Shown: positions 1-9,600 of the stretch, piece after piece
Numbering within the stretch: position 1 is the first letter of the stretch
Layout: each line of letters begins with the position of its first letter
DNA from: Blastococcus tunisiensis
GTDB lineage: Bacteria > Actinomycetota > Actinomycetes > Mycobacteriales > Geodermatophilaceae
DNA: 64,000 nt
Direction of reading: 5' to 3'
NCBI RefSeq assembly: GCF_900112815.1
Contig: NZ_FOND01000005.1
Coordinates: forward strand, 62,001 to 126,000
Made by a program: the position numbers and the translations under genes
Notes under the pieces: generated by a model
The model's database searches: none
What the model saw: the letters and a program-made list of their open reading frames with translations, nothing else
What the model was told of the DNA's origin: nothing

Positions 1-8
1 GCTGGGCG

Positions 9-317
9 ATGGCCCGGGTGAGCGGTCCGTCGATGTCGCCCACCGTGCGGCACGGGGACCGGCTGCTCGTCCGCCGCGTCCGGCACGGGGCCGGGGTCGC
101 CCCCGGGACCGTCGTCCTCGCCCGGTTCCCGTCCCGGCCGGAGCTGCTCGTGGTCAAGCGGGTGCGCCGGGCGGTCCCCGGCGGGCACTGGGTGGAGGGC
201 GACAACGCGTTCGTGGCGGACGACAGCCGGGCCTTCGGGCCGGCGACCGTGGTGGGCCGCGTCGTCGCACGGATGTGGCCTCGTCCGGGGCGCCTGCCGG
301 GTCCGCCGCCCGGCTGA
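9..317 (+). CDS. S26-family peptidase, SodX-like (possibly 5' partial)
   Basis: Predicted 102-residue serine/lysine peptidase of the signal-peptidase S26 fold. The catalytic Ser is in GPSM (Ser8), the general-base Lys in VVKRV (about Lys50), and the conserved GDN...DDSR box is near residues 64-74. The small size and absence of a visible transmembrane anchor resemble SodX, which matures nickel superoxide dismutase in actinobacteria, but the sodN gene would lie outside the window. The ATG is only 9 bases from the window edge, so the true start may be upstream. The S26 family is fairly sure; the SodX role is inference. Confidence 0.7.
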   Translation: MARVSGPSMSPTVRHGDRLLVRRVRHGAGVAPGTVVLARFPSRPELLVVKRVRRAVPGGHWVEGDNAFVADDSRAFGPATVVGRVVARMWPRPGRLPGPPPG

Positions 318-357
318 GCGGAACGCCCTGACCGAGGAGCCGGCCGAGGCCGCCGTT

Positions 358-363
358 TACCCT
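358..363 (+). promoter_or_regulatory. -10 element, likely leaderless start of malic enzyme
   Basis: TACCCT ends 8 nt before the ATG at 372, which puts a transcription start on or next to the start codon. There is no Shine-Dalgarno between them. A -35 box is not obvious. Confidence 0.45.
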
Positions 364-371
364 CGGCGCCC

Positions 372-1562
372 ATGGGTGGCAACTCCACGGGTGCGCACAC
401 GGCCGACCGCTTCGCCGACGACCCGGCCTTCGCCGTCCACGAGGGCGGCAAGCTCTCGGTGACGCCGACCCGGTCGATCGACTCCATCGCCGACCTGGCC
501 CTCACCTACACGCCCGGGGTGGCCCGCGTCTCCAGCGCCATCGCCGCGGAGCCCGAGCTCGCCCGGCGGTTCACCTGGGCGCCCCGTGTGGTCGCGGTGG
601 TCTCCGACGGCACGGCGGTGCTCGGTCTGGGGAACATCGGCCCGGTCGCCTCCCTGCCGGTCATGGAGGGGAAGGCCTGCCTGTTCAAGGACTTCGGCGG
701 GCTGGACGCCGTCCCGATCGTGCTGGGCACCACCGACGTCGACGCGATCGTCGAGACCGTGGTCGCCATGGCGCCGTCCTTCGGCGGCATCAACCTCGAG
801 GACATCAGCGCGCCGCGGTGCTTCGAGGTCGAGGCCCGGCTGCGCGAGCGGCTGACCATCCCGGTCATGCACGACGACCAGCACGGGACGGCGATCGTCG
901 TCCTGGCCGCGCTGCGCAACGCGGCCCGGGTGGTCGGCCGCCCGCTCGCGGACCTGCGGGTGGTCGTCGCCGGGGCCGGCGCGGCGGGCGTGGCGTGCAC
1001 GAAGATCCTGCTCGAGGCGGGGGTCGGTGACATCGCCGTCGCCGACTCGCAGGCCGTCCTGCACGGCGGCCGCACCGGCCTGACGCCGACCAAGCAGTGG
1101 CTGGTCGAGCAGACGAACAGCGCCGGGTACGCGGGCACGATGATCGGGGCCCTGGAGGGCGCCGACGTCTACATCGGACTGTCGGGCGGGTCGGTGCCGG
1201 AGTCTGCGATCGCCTCGATGGCACCCGGCTGCATCGTCTTCTCCCTGGCCAACCCCACGCCGGAGGTCGACCCGGAGATGGCCGCGCGGTACGCCGCCGT
1301 GGTGGCCACCGGCCGCAGCGACCTGGCCAACCAGATCAACAACGTGCTCGCCTTCCCGGGCATCTTCCGGGGCGCCATCGACGCCGGCGCCACGGCCATC
1401 ACCGAGGGGATGAAGCTGGCCGCGGCCGCGGCGATCGCCGGTGTGGTCGGCGACGAGGTCCGGGCCGACTACATCGTCCCCAGCCCGCTCGACCGCCGGG
1501 TGGCCACCGCCGTCGCCGAGGCCGTCGCGGCCCGCGCCCGGGACGAGGGCATCACCCGCTGA
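372..1562 (+). CDS. NAD(P)-dependent malic enzyme
   Basis: A 396-aa short bacterial (MaeB-type without PTA domain) malic enzyme that oxidatively decarboxylates malate to pyruvate, linking the TCA cycle to pyruvate. The N-terminal malic domain has YTPGVARV, GLGNIGP and MEGKACLFKDFGG. The metal/substrate part has INLEDI and HDDQHGTA. The C-terminal Rossmann domain has VVAGAGAAG and ends with SLANPTPEV and NQINNVLAFPG. It is a single gene with a candidate leaderless promoter and a stem-loop element directly after the stop. Confidence 0.95.
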   Translation: MGGNSTGAHTADRFADDPAFAVHEGGKLSVTPTRSIDSIADLALTYTPGVARVSSAIAAEPELARRFTWAPRVVAVVSDGTAVLGLGNIGPVASLPVMEGKACLFKDFGGLDAVPIVLGTTDVDAIVETVVAMAPSFGGINLEDISAPRCFEVEARLRERLTIPVMHDDQHGTAIVVLAALRNAARVVGRPLADLRVVVAGAGAAGVACTKILLEAGVGDIAVADSQAVLHGGRTGLTPTKQWLVEQTNSAGYAGTMIGALEGADVYIGLSGGSVPESAIASMAPGCIVFSLANPTPEVDPEMAARYAAVVATGRSDLANQINNVLAFPGIFRGAIDAGATAITEGMKLAAAAAIAGVVGDEVRADYIVPSPLDRRVATAVAEAVAARARDEGITR

Positions 1563-1564
1563 GG

Positions 1565-1627
1565 AAGGACCCCCTCCTTCCCACCCCTCGCTGGCTCGGG
1601 GCGGTGCCCTGGAGGGGCCCCGGGAAC
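1565..1627 (+). repeat. 3'-end stem-loop element, copy 1
   Basis: It starts 2 nt after the malic-enzyme stop (AAGGACCCCCTCC) and closes with GGAGGGGCCCC. Between the outer arms lies a second stem (CCACCCC with GGGGCGG). It also sits at the end of the convergent PLP decarboxylase gene, so it could act as a bidirectional terminator. It belongs to the family described in the findings. Confidence 0.7.
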
Positions 1628-1630
1628 GGA

Positions 1631-3058
1631 TCAGGGCCGGTAGACGAGGTCCAGGACCCCGGCGAGCAGGCGTTCGGCGACCGGCCGGGGCAGCGCGGCC
1701 ACCAGGGCGTGCACCGGCGCCATCCGCCCGGGCAGCCGCCCGCCGCCCACCCCGGCCAGCTCCAGCAGCCCGTCCACCTCGGCGACCGTGAGCGCCCGGG
1801 GGTCGATCGCCGCCGCGGCCGCCACCAGCCCGGGGTCGGCGACCGGCCGGGGGAGCGCCTCGGCGGCGCGGGCCGCGTCGGCGAGGTCGGCCAGCAGCGC
1901 GTCCACGCGCCCCGCGGTCGCGCCGGTGACCGTCAGGTGCAGCGTGGCGGGCAGGTCGCCCCCGTCCTGGGCGAACGGCGGCTGGGGCTGCAGCAGCCAG
2001 CCGCGGGCGGCCATCTCGTCGGCCAGGTTCAGCACGTCGACGCCGGCCGGCCCGTCCTGGGCGACCGCGACCAGGGTGCTGACCGGATCGCCGACCACCC
2101 GCAGGCCCTCGATCCGGCCGATCCCCGCGGCCAGTGCGCGCGTGGCCTCGTGCGCCTGCCGGGCCAGCTGCCGGTAACCGTCGGTGCCGAGCCAGCGGTG
2201 CACCGCCCAGGCCGCGGCCATGGGGCCGGCCGGCCGGGTGCCGGCCAGCGTCGGGTTCACCACCGGGTAGCCCGGCCAGCCGGCGGTGGCGAACCAGTGC
2301 TCCTGGCGCAGCTCCGGGTCACCGGTGAGCAGCACCGAGACCCCCTTGGGTGCGTAGCCGTACTTGTGCAGGTCGACCGAGAGCGACGTGACCCCGGGCA
2401 CGGACAGGTCGAAGGGCTCCGGGACGTCGTCCAGGAACGGCAGGACCCAGCCCCCGATGCACGCGTCGACGTGGCAGGGCACCCCGGCGGCCGCGGCCAG
2501 AGCGGCCACCTCGCCGATCGGGTCGAGGACGCCGTGCGGATAGGACGGTGCGCTGGCCACCACCAGCGCCGTCCGCTCGTCCAGCAGGCCGGCCACGGCG
2601 GAGGGGGCGGCCCGGCAGGTGACCGGGTCCACCGGGACGTCGGCGATCTCGAGGTCGAAGAGGTGGGCGGCCTTGCGGAAGGCGGCGTGCGCGGTGACCG
2701 GGAGGAGCAGCCGGGGGCGGCCGGCCCCGCCCCGCCTCCGCCACCGCTCCCGGGCGGCGAGCACCGCCAGCAGGCAGCTCTCGGTGCCGCCGCTGGTCAG
2801 CGTGCCCACGGTCGTGCCGTCGCCACCCAGGAGCGCGGCGGCGGCGCCCACCAGGTCGTTCTCGATCCGGGCGACGCTGGGGAAGGCGGTCGGGTCGAGG
2901 GCGTTGGTCCACTGGAAGGCGCCCTGCGCGGCCGCCGCGAGCTGCTCGATCTCCGCGCGGCCGGAGTCGTAGACGTAGGCCATCGTGGCGCCGCCGTGGG
3001 TGGGCAGGTCACCGGCCTGCAGCGCGGTGAGCTCGGTGAGGACGTCGTCGGGGGTCAC
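1631..3058 (-). CDS. PLP-dependent decarboxylase, sphingosine-phosphate-lyase-like
   Basis: A 475-aa fold-type I PLP enzyme of the group II decarboxylase / sphingosine-1-phosphate lyase-like class. The motif LHKYGYAPKG contains the Schiff-base Lys, HVDACIGG the cofactor-binding Asp, and TSGGTES the phosphate-binding loop. The substrate cannot be read from sequence (an amino acid or a phosphoamino alcohol). I chose the GTG at 3058 because it overlaps the stop of the upstream transporter by 4 nt (GTGA), implying translational coupling; the open frame upstream is noise. Confidence 0.8.
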   Translation of the reverse strand: MTPDDVLTELTALQAGDLPTHGGATMAYVYDSGRAEIEQLAAAAQGAFQWTNALDPTAFPSVARIENDLVGAAAALLGGDGTTVGTLTSGGTESCLLAVLAARERWRRRGGAGRPRLLLPVTAHAAFRKAAHLFDLEIADVPVDPVTCRAAPSAVAGLLDERTALVVASAPSYPHGVLDPIGEVAALAAAAGVPCHVDACIGGWVLPFLDDVPEPFDLSVPGVTSLSVDLHKYGYAPKGVSVLLTGDPELRQEHWFATAGWPGYPVVNPTLAGTRPAGPMAAAWAVHRWLGTDGYRQLARQAHEATRALAAGIGRIEGLRVVGDPVSTLVAVAQDGPAGVDVLNLADEMAARGWLLQPQPPFAQDGGDLPATLHLTVTGATAGRVDALLADLADAARAAEALPRPVADPGLVAAAAAIDPRALTVAEVDGLLELAGVGGGRLPGRMAPVHALVAALPRPVAERLLAGVLDLVYRP

Positions 3059-4398
3059 GCGCGGATCGTCTCCTGGTCGGCGGGCTCGAGCCGGTAGCGG
3101 GCCAGCACGGGCAGGCTGGCGAGCACGAACAGCGCCGGGAGGACGCTGAACCCCAGCCGGACGGCGAGGACGGCAGGGTCGGACTGGGCGACGACCACGT
3201 CGCCGGTGGACGAGACGTACCCGGCGACGGCGAGCAACAGGCCGAGCAGACCCGGCCCGATCGCCAGGCCCAGGGTCTCGGCCGCCGTCCAGACGCCGGT
3301 GAAGACACCTGCGCGGCGTTCCCCCGAGGAGCCTTCGTCCGCGGCGATCACGTCGGGGAGCATGGACAGCGGGAACATCTGCATCCCCGCGTACCCCAGG
3401 CCGACGAGGACCACCAGCGGCAGCGCGACCGCCGTGCCACCCGAGGGCACCACCACCAGCAGCGCGGCGCCCGCGACGAACAGCGCCGAGGCGGCGAGCA
3501 GCCCGGTCCGCTTGCCGAGCCGGCGGCTGACCCGCAGCCACAGCGGCATGACCAGGATGGCCGGCCCGACGAGGGCGCCGAACAGCAGCGTGCCGGCGGC
3601 CTCGTCGCCGAGCACCTGGCGGGAGTAGTAGGGGACCCCGGCCAGCATCACGCCGATGCCCAGTGCCTGGACGACGAAGCCGACCAGGAGCACGCGGAAC
3701 GGCCGCGACGCCCACGCCAGGCGCAGGGTGGCCCCGAGGCGCCCTTCGCTGCGCACCCGCGTCAGCGTCGGCGCCCGCCGGGTGCCGGCGACCGCGCCGA
3801 GCATGCCCAGCGCCAGCAGCACCGCCACGAAGACCGCCATCGCCAGGTAGCCGCTGCGGCCGTCCCCGAACGCATCGACGACGGCCGGTGCGCCCGCGCC
3901 GGCCAGCAGGATGCCGAGGGCGAGCGCGGCCACCCGCCAGGACATCAGGGTCGACCGCTCGCCGGGGTCGTCGGTGATCTCGGCGGGCTGGGCCACGTAG
4001 GGCACCTGGAAGCAGCCGTACGCCGTGGCGGCCAGCAGGAAGGTGACGGCGACCCACACCGCCGCCAGGCCCGGGGGAGCGCCGGGGCCGGCGAAGACCA
4101 GCACGAACAGCAGCGGCAGGGTGAGCCCACCGGCCAGCATCCACGGACGGCGGGGACCCCAGCGGCTCTGCGTGCGGTCCGAGCGGCTGCCGATCCACGG
4201 GTTGAGGACGACGTCCCACGCCTTGGGCAGGAACACCACGAGCCCGGCGATCCCGGCGGCCACTCCCAGCACGTCGGTCAGGTAGTAGAGGAGCAGCAGG
4301 CCGGGCACCGTGCCGAAGGCCGCCGTCCCGATGGAGCCCATGGCGTAGCCGACGTGCGTGCCCCGGGTGAGCCGGGGGCCTGGCGAGACGGCGGTCAC
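3055..4398 (-). CDS. MFS transporter, GPH (glycoside-pentoside-hexuronide) type
   Basis: A 447-aa polytopic membrane protein with about 12 hydrophobic segments. The loop between helices 2 and 3 carries SDRTQSRWGPRRPW, typical of the MelB/GPH cation-sugar symporter branch. Residues KAWDVVLNPWIG match the conserved Asp/Asn/Pro region of helix 2. The start is the GTG at 4398 (VTAVSPGP). Its stop overlaps the downstream PLP decarboxylase start, so transporter and enzyme are probably co-expressed; the cargo may be the enzyme's substrate, which is inference. Confidence 0.8.
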   Translation of the reverse strand: MTAVSPGPRLTRGTHVGYAMGSIGTAAFGTVPGLLLLYYLTDVLGVAAGIAGLVVFLPKAWDVVLNPWIGSRSDRTQSRWGPRRPWMLAGGLTLPLLFVLVFAGPGAPPGLAAVWVAVTFLLAATAYGCFQVPYVAQPAEITDDPGERSTLMSWRVAALALGILLAGAGAPAVVDAFGDGRSGYLAMAVFVAVLLALGMLGAVAGTRRAPTLTRVRSEGRLGATLRLAWASRPFRVLLVGFVVQALGIGVMLAGVPYYSRQVLGDEAAGTLLFGALVGPAILVMPLWLRVSRRLGKRTGLLAASALFVAGAALLVVVPSGGTAVALPLVVLVGLGYAGMQMFPLSMLPDVIAADEGSSGERRAGVFTGVWTAAETLGLAIGPGLLGLLLAVAGYVSSTGDVVVAQSDPAVLAVRLGFSVLPALFVLASLPVLARYRLEPADQETIRA

Positions 4399-4454
4399 AA
4401 GATCGGCACCGTACCGGCGCGCTTCGCGCCGCGTCACGTCGATCGGCCGGCGGG

Positions 4455-5117
4455 TCAGCGTCCCGGAGCGCCCAAGCTGTCGACGCCCGGGCCCGAGAGT
4501 CGATGGAGCCAGGCCGTCCGCCCGGTCAGCAGGAGGAGCAGCGCCTCCACCGGCCCCTCCACGACGGCGCCGTCGCCGGCCGTCCACCCGGTGTCGGTGG
4601 CGACCAGGCGCAGCCCGCGCAGCCGCCGGCGGGCGTGGAAGGCCGTGGACAGCGGCCACCCCATGGTCCACACCCGGGCGGCGGCCACGGTCGCCGAATC
4701 GGGCGGCATGGTCCGGACGCGCCCCAGTGGGACGGCGATGTCCTGGCCGTGCACCAGGACGTCGAGCAACGGTTCCAGGGGAGTGACGGCGGGCGCGTGC
4801 CGGCGCGAGCCCGCCATCGATCGGATCTGCTGGGTGATGTGCCGGCGTGGGAGGCTCGCGTGCCGCACCGCCGAGTCCCGGATCATCCGGTCGACGTTCC
4901 CGCGGGCCCGTGCCAGGTCCACGGCAGCCCGGCCCCATCCCGTCCGGGCGAGGGCCAGATGCGCCGCCACATCTCCGATCCGCCATCCGCTGCACAGCGA
5001 GGGACGGCCCCACTCGTCGTCGGTGAGGTCGTCGAGCAGGTCGGCCAGCTCCAACCGCTCGCGGTCGATCGCGGCCCAGACCGCGTCCTCGGTCATCAGG
5101 GGGGGTGCGTCGGCCAT
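4455..5117 (-). CDS. Maleylpyruvate isomerase-type (mycothiol/DinB) protein
   Basis: A 220-aa protein of the actinobacterial TIGR03083-like family with a DinB fold. The N-terminal segment has SLCSGWRIGDVAAHLA, the characteristic W-x-V/I-x-D-x-x-x-H-L block that carries a metal ligand His. LDVLVHGQDIAVPLG supplies the second conserved His block. Some members are mycothiol-dependent enzymes; no substrate can be assigned. It is divergent from the MarR gene with only 76 bp between starts, which share an inverted repeat. Confidence 0.75.
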   Translation of the reverse strand: MADAPPLMTEDAVWAAIDRERLELADLLDDLTDDEWGRPSLCSGWRIGDVAAHLALARTGWGRAAVDLARARGNVDRMIRDSAVRHASLPRRHITQQIRSMAGSRRHAPAVTPLEPLLDVLVHGQDIAVPLGRVRTMPPDSATVAAARVWTMGWPLSTAFHARRRLRGLRLVATDTGWTAGDGAVVEGPVEALLLLLTGRTAWLHRLSGPGVDSLGAPGR

Positions 5118-5147
5118 GGCGGGCTCCGAGGCTGAACCAGTACGATG

Positions 5148-5168
5148 CTCGAATCAAGTTAGTTCGAG
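5148..5168. promoter_or_regulatory. Inverted repeat, candidate MarR operator
   Basis: CTCGAA and TTCGAG form a perfect 6-bp inverted repeat with 9 nt between the arms, in the 76-bp divergent intergenic region. A dyad of about this size next to a marR gene is what a MarR dimer would bind; autoregulation plus control of the divergent gene is inferred. Confidence 0.5.
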
Positions 5169-5193
5169 ATGCTGACCATCGTCAAGGGGTGTC

Positions 5194-5640
5194 GTGACCG
5201 GGGGGACCGTGGACGAGCTGAACGTCGGCCTCCTGCTGTTCATCCCCTACCGGGCGATGGAGGCGCGGGTGTTCGCCGCGCTGGCGGACGAGGGGTTCGA
5301 CGATTTCACCCCCGCCCAGGCCAGGGTCATGCAGCGGATCGGCCCCGAGGGCACCCGGATGACCGAGCTGGCGGAGGCCGCCCAGGTGACCAAGCAGACG
5401 GCCAGCTTCCTCGTCGACCAGCTCGAGCGGTCCGGGTACGTCACCCGGACCCCGGACCCCTCGGACGCCCGGGCCCGGTTGGTCCGGATCGCCGATCGCG
5501 GCCGGGCGGCGCAGCCCGTCGCGGCCGCGGCGGTGGCCGAGGTCGAGTCCGAGTGGCGGGCGCATCTGGGGGTGCGGGACTGGGAGCGGTTGCGCGGCGC
5601 GCTGTCCTCCCTGCGCGAGATCACCGATCCCTACCGATGA
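5194..5640 (+). CDS. MarR-family transcriptional regulator
   Basis: A 148-aa winged-helix regulator. The recognition region is MTELAEAAQVTKQTASFLVD (about residues 68-87), followed by the wing TRTPDPSDARARLVRI with the family D-x-R-x-x-x-V signature. It starts at GTG 5194 behind AAGGGG. It probably represses itself and the divergent DinB-type gene at 4455-5117; the ligand is unknown. Confidence 0.9.
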   Translation: MTGGTVDELNVGLLLFIPYRAMEARVFAALADEGFDDFTPAQARVMQRIGPEGTRMTELAEAAQVTKQTASFLVDQLERSGYVTRTPDPSDARARLVRIADRGRAAQPVAAAAVAEVESEWRAHLGVRDWERLRGALSSLREITDPYR

Positions 5641-5650
5641 ACGGCGAACC

Positions 5651-6370
5651 TCAGCCGAGACTCAGGAGCCGCGCCACGAGCGGATCCACCGAGCCTCGGA
5701 GTTCGGTGTTGAGGAAGACGAACACCGCGATAGCGACGAGGAACACCGGGACGAGGACGGCCCGTTCGACGAAGGCACCGGTCCTCAGGTGGATCGGCGC
5801 CAGCCGGCTGCGACGGAGCAGCCAGAAGACCGGGACGGGGACGCCCTCCTTGGTGAGGAAGTCGCCGGCGATGTGCGTGAGCACCCCGACGCCCACGGCG
5901 TAGGGCAGCCACGCCGGGGCCGGGCTGTGCTCCAGCAGGAGGTAGGCCCCGCCCCAGGACAGCACGAGGTTGCCGATGACGGTGTTCTCCGCCCGGCCGG
6001 GGATCACGAAGTGCAGCGCCCGCAGGGCGAGCCCGATCGCCAGGGCCAGCAGGAGGAGGCTGGACCAGTAGGCGCCCGCGGCGAGGAAGGCCAGGAAACC
6101 GAGGACGAGCGGCCCGAGGACGGCGTCGTGGGTGCCCCAGCGGTGGCCCCGGGCCACGGTCCCGACCAGGCCGGAGGGGATGTCGGTGGCCGGACCCCAC
6201 ATCCGCGAGATGGTCGACCCCCGCTGGTCGAGGTCCGGCAGCATCGCGAAGCCGCCGGCCGCGGAGATCCACGCGACCTGGGCCACGGTGCCCTGCACGG
6301 GTGCCCACGGCAGCGTCGCGGCACCGGCGGCGAGGCCGGAGAGGGCATGCGAGTGACCGAGCACGCACAC
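5651..6370 (-). CDS. Membrane metal-dependent hydrolase family (DUF457/YdjM-like)
   Basis: About 239 aa with several transmembrane segments. The N-terminal LGHSHALSG and the later LPDLD and HRWGTHD motifs match the metal-binding His/Asp pattern of the LexA-binding, inner-membrane-associated putative hydrolase family. LTHIAGDFLTKEGVPVPVFW is another conserved block. I place the start at the GTG pair at 6370/6364 because the family begins directly with the LGHSH motif; residues upstream look like noncoding frame. Function is not known experimentally. Confidence 0.7.
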   Translation of the reverse strand: MCVLGHSHALSGLAAGAATLPWAPVQGTVAQVAWISAAGGFAMLPDLDQRGSTISRMWGPATDIPSGLVGTVARGHRWGTHDAVLGPLVLGFLAFLAAGAYWSSLLLLALAIGLALRALHFVIPGRAENTVIGNLVLSWGGAYLLLEHSPAPAWLPYAVGVGVLTHIAGDFLTKEGVPVPVFWLLRRSRLAPIHLRTGAFVERAVLVPVFLVAIAVFVFLNTELRGSVDPLVARLLSLG

Positions 6371-6428
6371 AGGGTCGCCCCCGGGTGGCCCGTGCCGAGG
6401 AAGGCGCGCGGGACAGCGGGGCCGCCGG

Positions 6429-6620
6429 CTACTCGTCCAGGTCCTCGTCCGGGTCGGCGCCGCCACGGGCCAGCCAGGTGGCCAGCCGCTCGACCGGGAC
6501 CTCGAAGTCGGGGAACTGGTCCACGAACGCCTGCATCTGGTCGGCCAGCCAGGCGAGGGTCACCTGCTCCTCGCCCCGCCGCTCCGACAGCTCCTCCAGC
6601 CCCCGGTCGGTGAAGTACAT
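6429..6620 (-). CDS. DUF6104 small conserved protein
   Basis: A 63-aa protein beginning MYFTDRGLEELSERRGEE and ending in an acidic tail. This small actinobacterial family is regularly found beside kgd, as here (kgd ends 10 nt upstream in the same orientation). It has no transmembrane segment or known catalytic motif. The context suggests a link to 2-oxoglutarate metabolism, which is inference only. Confidence 0.8.
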   Translation of the reverse strand: MYFTDRGLEELSERRGEEQVTLAWLADQMQAFVDQFPDFEVPVERLATWLARGGADPDEDLDE

Positions 6621-6629
6621 GCCGGCCCG

Positions 6630-9600
6630 TCAGTCCGCGAAGGCCTCGGCGACCAGCTGCCGCTGCTCGACCTCGTGCACCTTCGCCGACCCCACCGCGG
6701 GGCTGGCCGACGCCCGCCGGCTGACGCGGCGGAAGGTGCGGCCCTCGGGCAGGTGCTCGGGGAGGTTGACGGCCATGAACTGCCAGGCGCCCATGTTCAT
6801 CGGCTCCTCCTGCACCCACACGACGTCCGTCGCCCCGGGGTAGCGCTCGAGCTCGGCCCGGATCTGCTCGGCCGGCAGCGGGTAGAGCTGCTCGACCCGC
6901 ACGATGGCGGTGTCCGCAGTGCCGTCGCTCTCCCGCTGCGCCATGAGGTCGTAGGCCACCTTGCCGCTGCAGAGCAGCACCCGGCGCACCGCGGAGGCGT
7001 CCAGGGGCTCGCCACCGACACCGGTGTCGGGCAGCACCGAGCGGAAGTTCTGCTCGGTGAAGTCCTCGACCGCGCTGACCGCGGCCTTGGCCCGCAGCAG
7101 CGACTTCGGCGTGAAGACGACCAGCGGGCGGTGCACGTCGGAGAGCGCCTGGCGGCGGAGCAGGTGGAAGTAGTTGCTCGGGGTGCTGCAGTTGGCGACC
7201 GTCATGTTGTTCTCGGCGCACAGCTGCAGGAAGCGCTCGGGGCGGCCGCTGGAGTGGTCGGGGCCCTGCCCCTCCATGCCGTGCGGCAGCAGCATGACGA
7301 CGCCGGAGCGCTGCCCCCACTTCGCCTCGCCGGAGCTGATGAACTCGTCGATGACCATCTGGGCCCCGTCGACGAAGTCGCCGAACTGGGCCTCCCAGAG
7401 CACCAGCGCCTTCGGGTTGGCCACCGAGTAGCCGTACTCGAAGCCGACGGCGGCGTACTCGCTCAGCAGCGAGTCGTAGACGAAGAACTTCGCCTGGTCC
7501 TCGGTGAGGTTGGCCAGCGGCGTGTACTCGGCGCCGTCCTCCCGGTCGATGAGCACCGAGTGCCGCTGCACGAAGGTGCCGCGGCGCGAGTCCTGGCCGG
7601 CCAGCCGGACCGGGACGCCGTCCATGAGCAGCGAGCCGAAGGCGAGCAGCTCGCCCATGGCCCAGTCGATGCCGCCCTCGCTGGCCATCGCCGCGCGCTT
7701 CTCGAGCATCTTCTGCAGCTTCGGGTGCGGGGTGAAGTCCGGCGGGAAGGACACGTGGGCGTCGCCGACGGCCTTGAGCACCTCGCGCGTGATCGCGGTC
7801 GTGACCTGCGATTCCTGCGGGGTGCGCGGGTCCATGACCGGCTCGGGCTTGGAGGAGTCCTGGGCGTCGTGGGTCTCGGCGAAGGCCCGCTCCAGCTGGC
7901 CGCGGTAGTCCTTGAGCGCCTCCTCGGCCTCCTGGAGCGTGATGTCCCCACGGCCGACGAGCGCCTCGGTGTAGAGCTTCCGGACCGAGCGCTTGCGGTC
8001 GATGATGTCGTACATCTGCGGCTGGGTCATCGACGGGTCGTCGCCCTCGTTGTGGCCGCGCCGGCGGTAGCAGACCAGGTCGACGACGACGTCCTTCTTG
8101 AACGCCTGGCGGTACTCGACGGCCAGCCGGGCGACCCGCACGCAGGCCTCCGGGTCGTCCCCGTTCACGTGGAAGATCGGCGCGTTCACCATCCGGGCGA
8201 CGTCGGTCGAGTAGAGGCTCGAGCGGGCCGCGGTCGGGCTGGTGGTGAAGCCGACCTGGTTGTTGATGACCACGTGCACGGTGCCGCCGGTGCGGTAGCC
8301 GCGCAGCTGCGAGAGGTTCAGCGTCTCGGCGACCACGCCCTGGCCGGCGAACGCGGAGTCACCGTGCAGCAGGACCGGCAGCACGGTGAAGCCCTGCTCG
8401 CCCTTGTCGATCATGTCCTGCTTGGCCCGCACGATGCCCTCGAGCACCGGGTTGACGGTCTCCAGGTGCGAGGGGTTGCTCGCCAGCGAGACGGCGATCT
8501 CGGCGTCGGGCTGGAACGGGTTGCGGAACTTCCCGGTGGCCCCGAGGTGGTACTTCACGTCGCCGGAGCCCTGCACGGTGCCCGGGTCGATGTTGCCCTC
8601 GAACTCGCCGAAGATCTTCGCGTAGCTCTTGCCCAGCACGTTGGCCAGGACGTTGAGCCGCCCCCGGTGGGCCATCCCGATCGCGACCTCGTCGAGGCCG
8701 TGATCGGTACCGGCGATCAGCACCTCGTCGAGGATCGGGATGACCGACTCGCCGCCCTCGAGGCTGAACCGCTTCTGCCCGACGTACTTCGTCTGCAGGA
8801 ACGTCTCGAACGCCTCGGCGGCGTTCAGCCGGCCGAGGATGTGCTTCTGCTTCTCCCGCTCGGGCTGGTCGTGCTTGACCTCGATCCGCTCCTGGAGCCA
8901 CTCGCGCTCCTCGGGGTCGGTGATGTGCATGTACTCCACGCCCACGGTGCGGCAGTAGGAGTTGCGCAGCACGCCGAGGATGTCGCGCAGGGCCATCAGC
9001 CGCTCGCCGGCGAAGCCACCGACCGGGAACCTCCGGTCGAGGTCCCAGAGGGTCAGCCCGTGCTCGAGGATGTCGAGGTCGGGGTGCGTGCGGACCTTGA
9101 ACTCGAGCGGATCGGTGTCGGCCATGAGGTGGCCGTTGCGCCGGTAGGACTCGATGACCTCGATGACCCGGGCTTCCTTGTCGATCTGCCCCTCGCGCGT
9201 GATCCGCACGTCCGGCATCCAGCGCACCGGCTCGTAGGGGATCCGCAGCGAGCGGAAGACCTCGTCGTAGAAGCCGTCCTCACCCAGGAGCAGGGCGTGC
9301 AGCCGGCGCAGGAAGTCGCCCGACTCCGCGCCCTGGATGATCCGGTGGTCGTAGGTCGAGGTCAGCGTGATGATCTTCGACACGGCCATCTCGGTGAGCG
9401 CGTCGGGGTTCATCCCCTGGAACTCGGCCGGGTACTCCATGGCCCCGACGCCGATGATCGCGCCCTGGCCGGCGGTCAGCCGCGGCACCGAGTGGTTGGT
9501 CCCGATCGTGCCCGGGTTCGTCAGGCTGATGGTCGTCCCGGAGAAGTCCTCCATCGTCAGCTTGTTGGCGCGGGCCCGCCGGATGATGTCCTCGTAGGCG

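Noticed and set aside
1097-3097. 666-aa plus-strand frame across the malic enzyme/decarboxylase junction
   Set aside because: It crosses two convergent conserved genes in the wrong frames and includes the stem-loop element.
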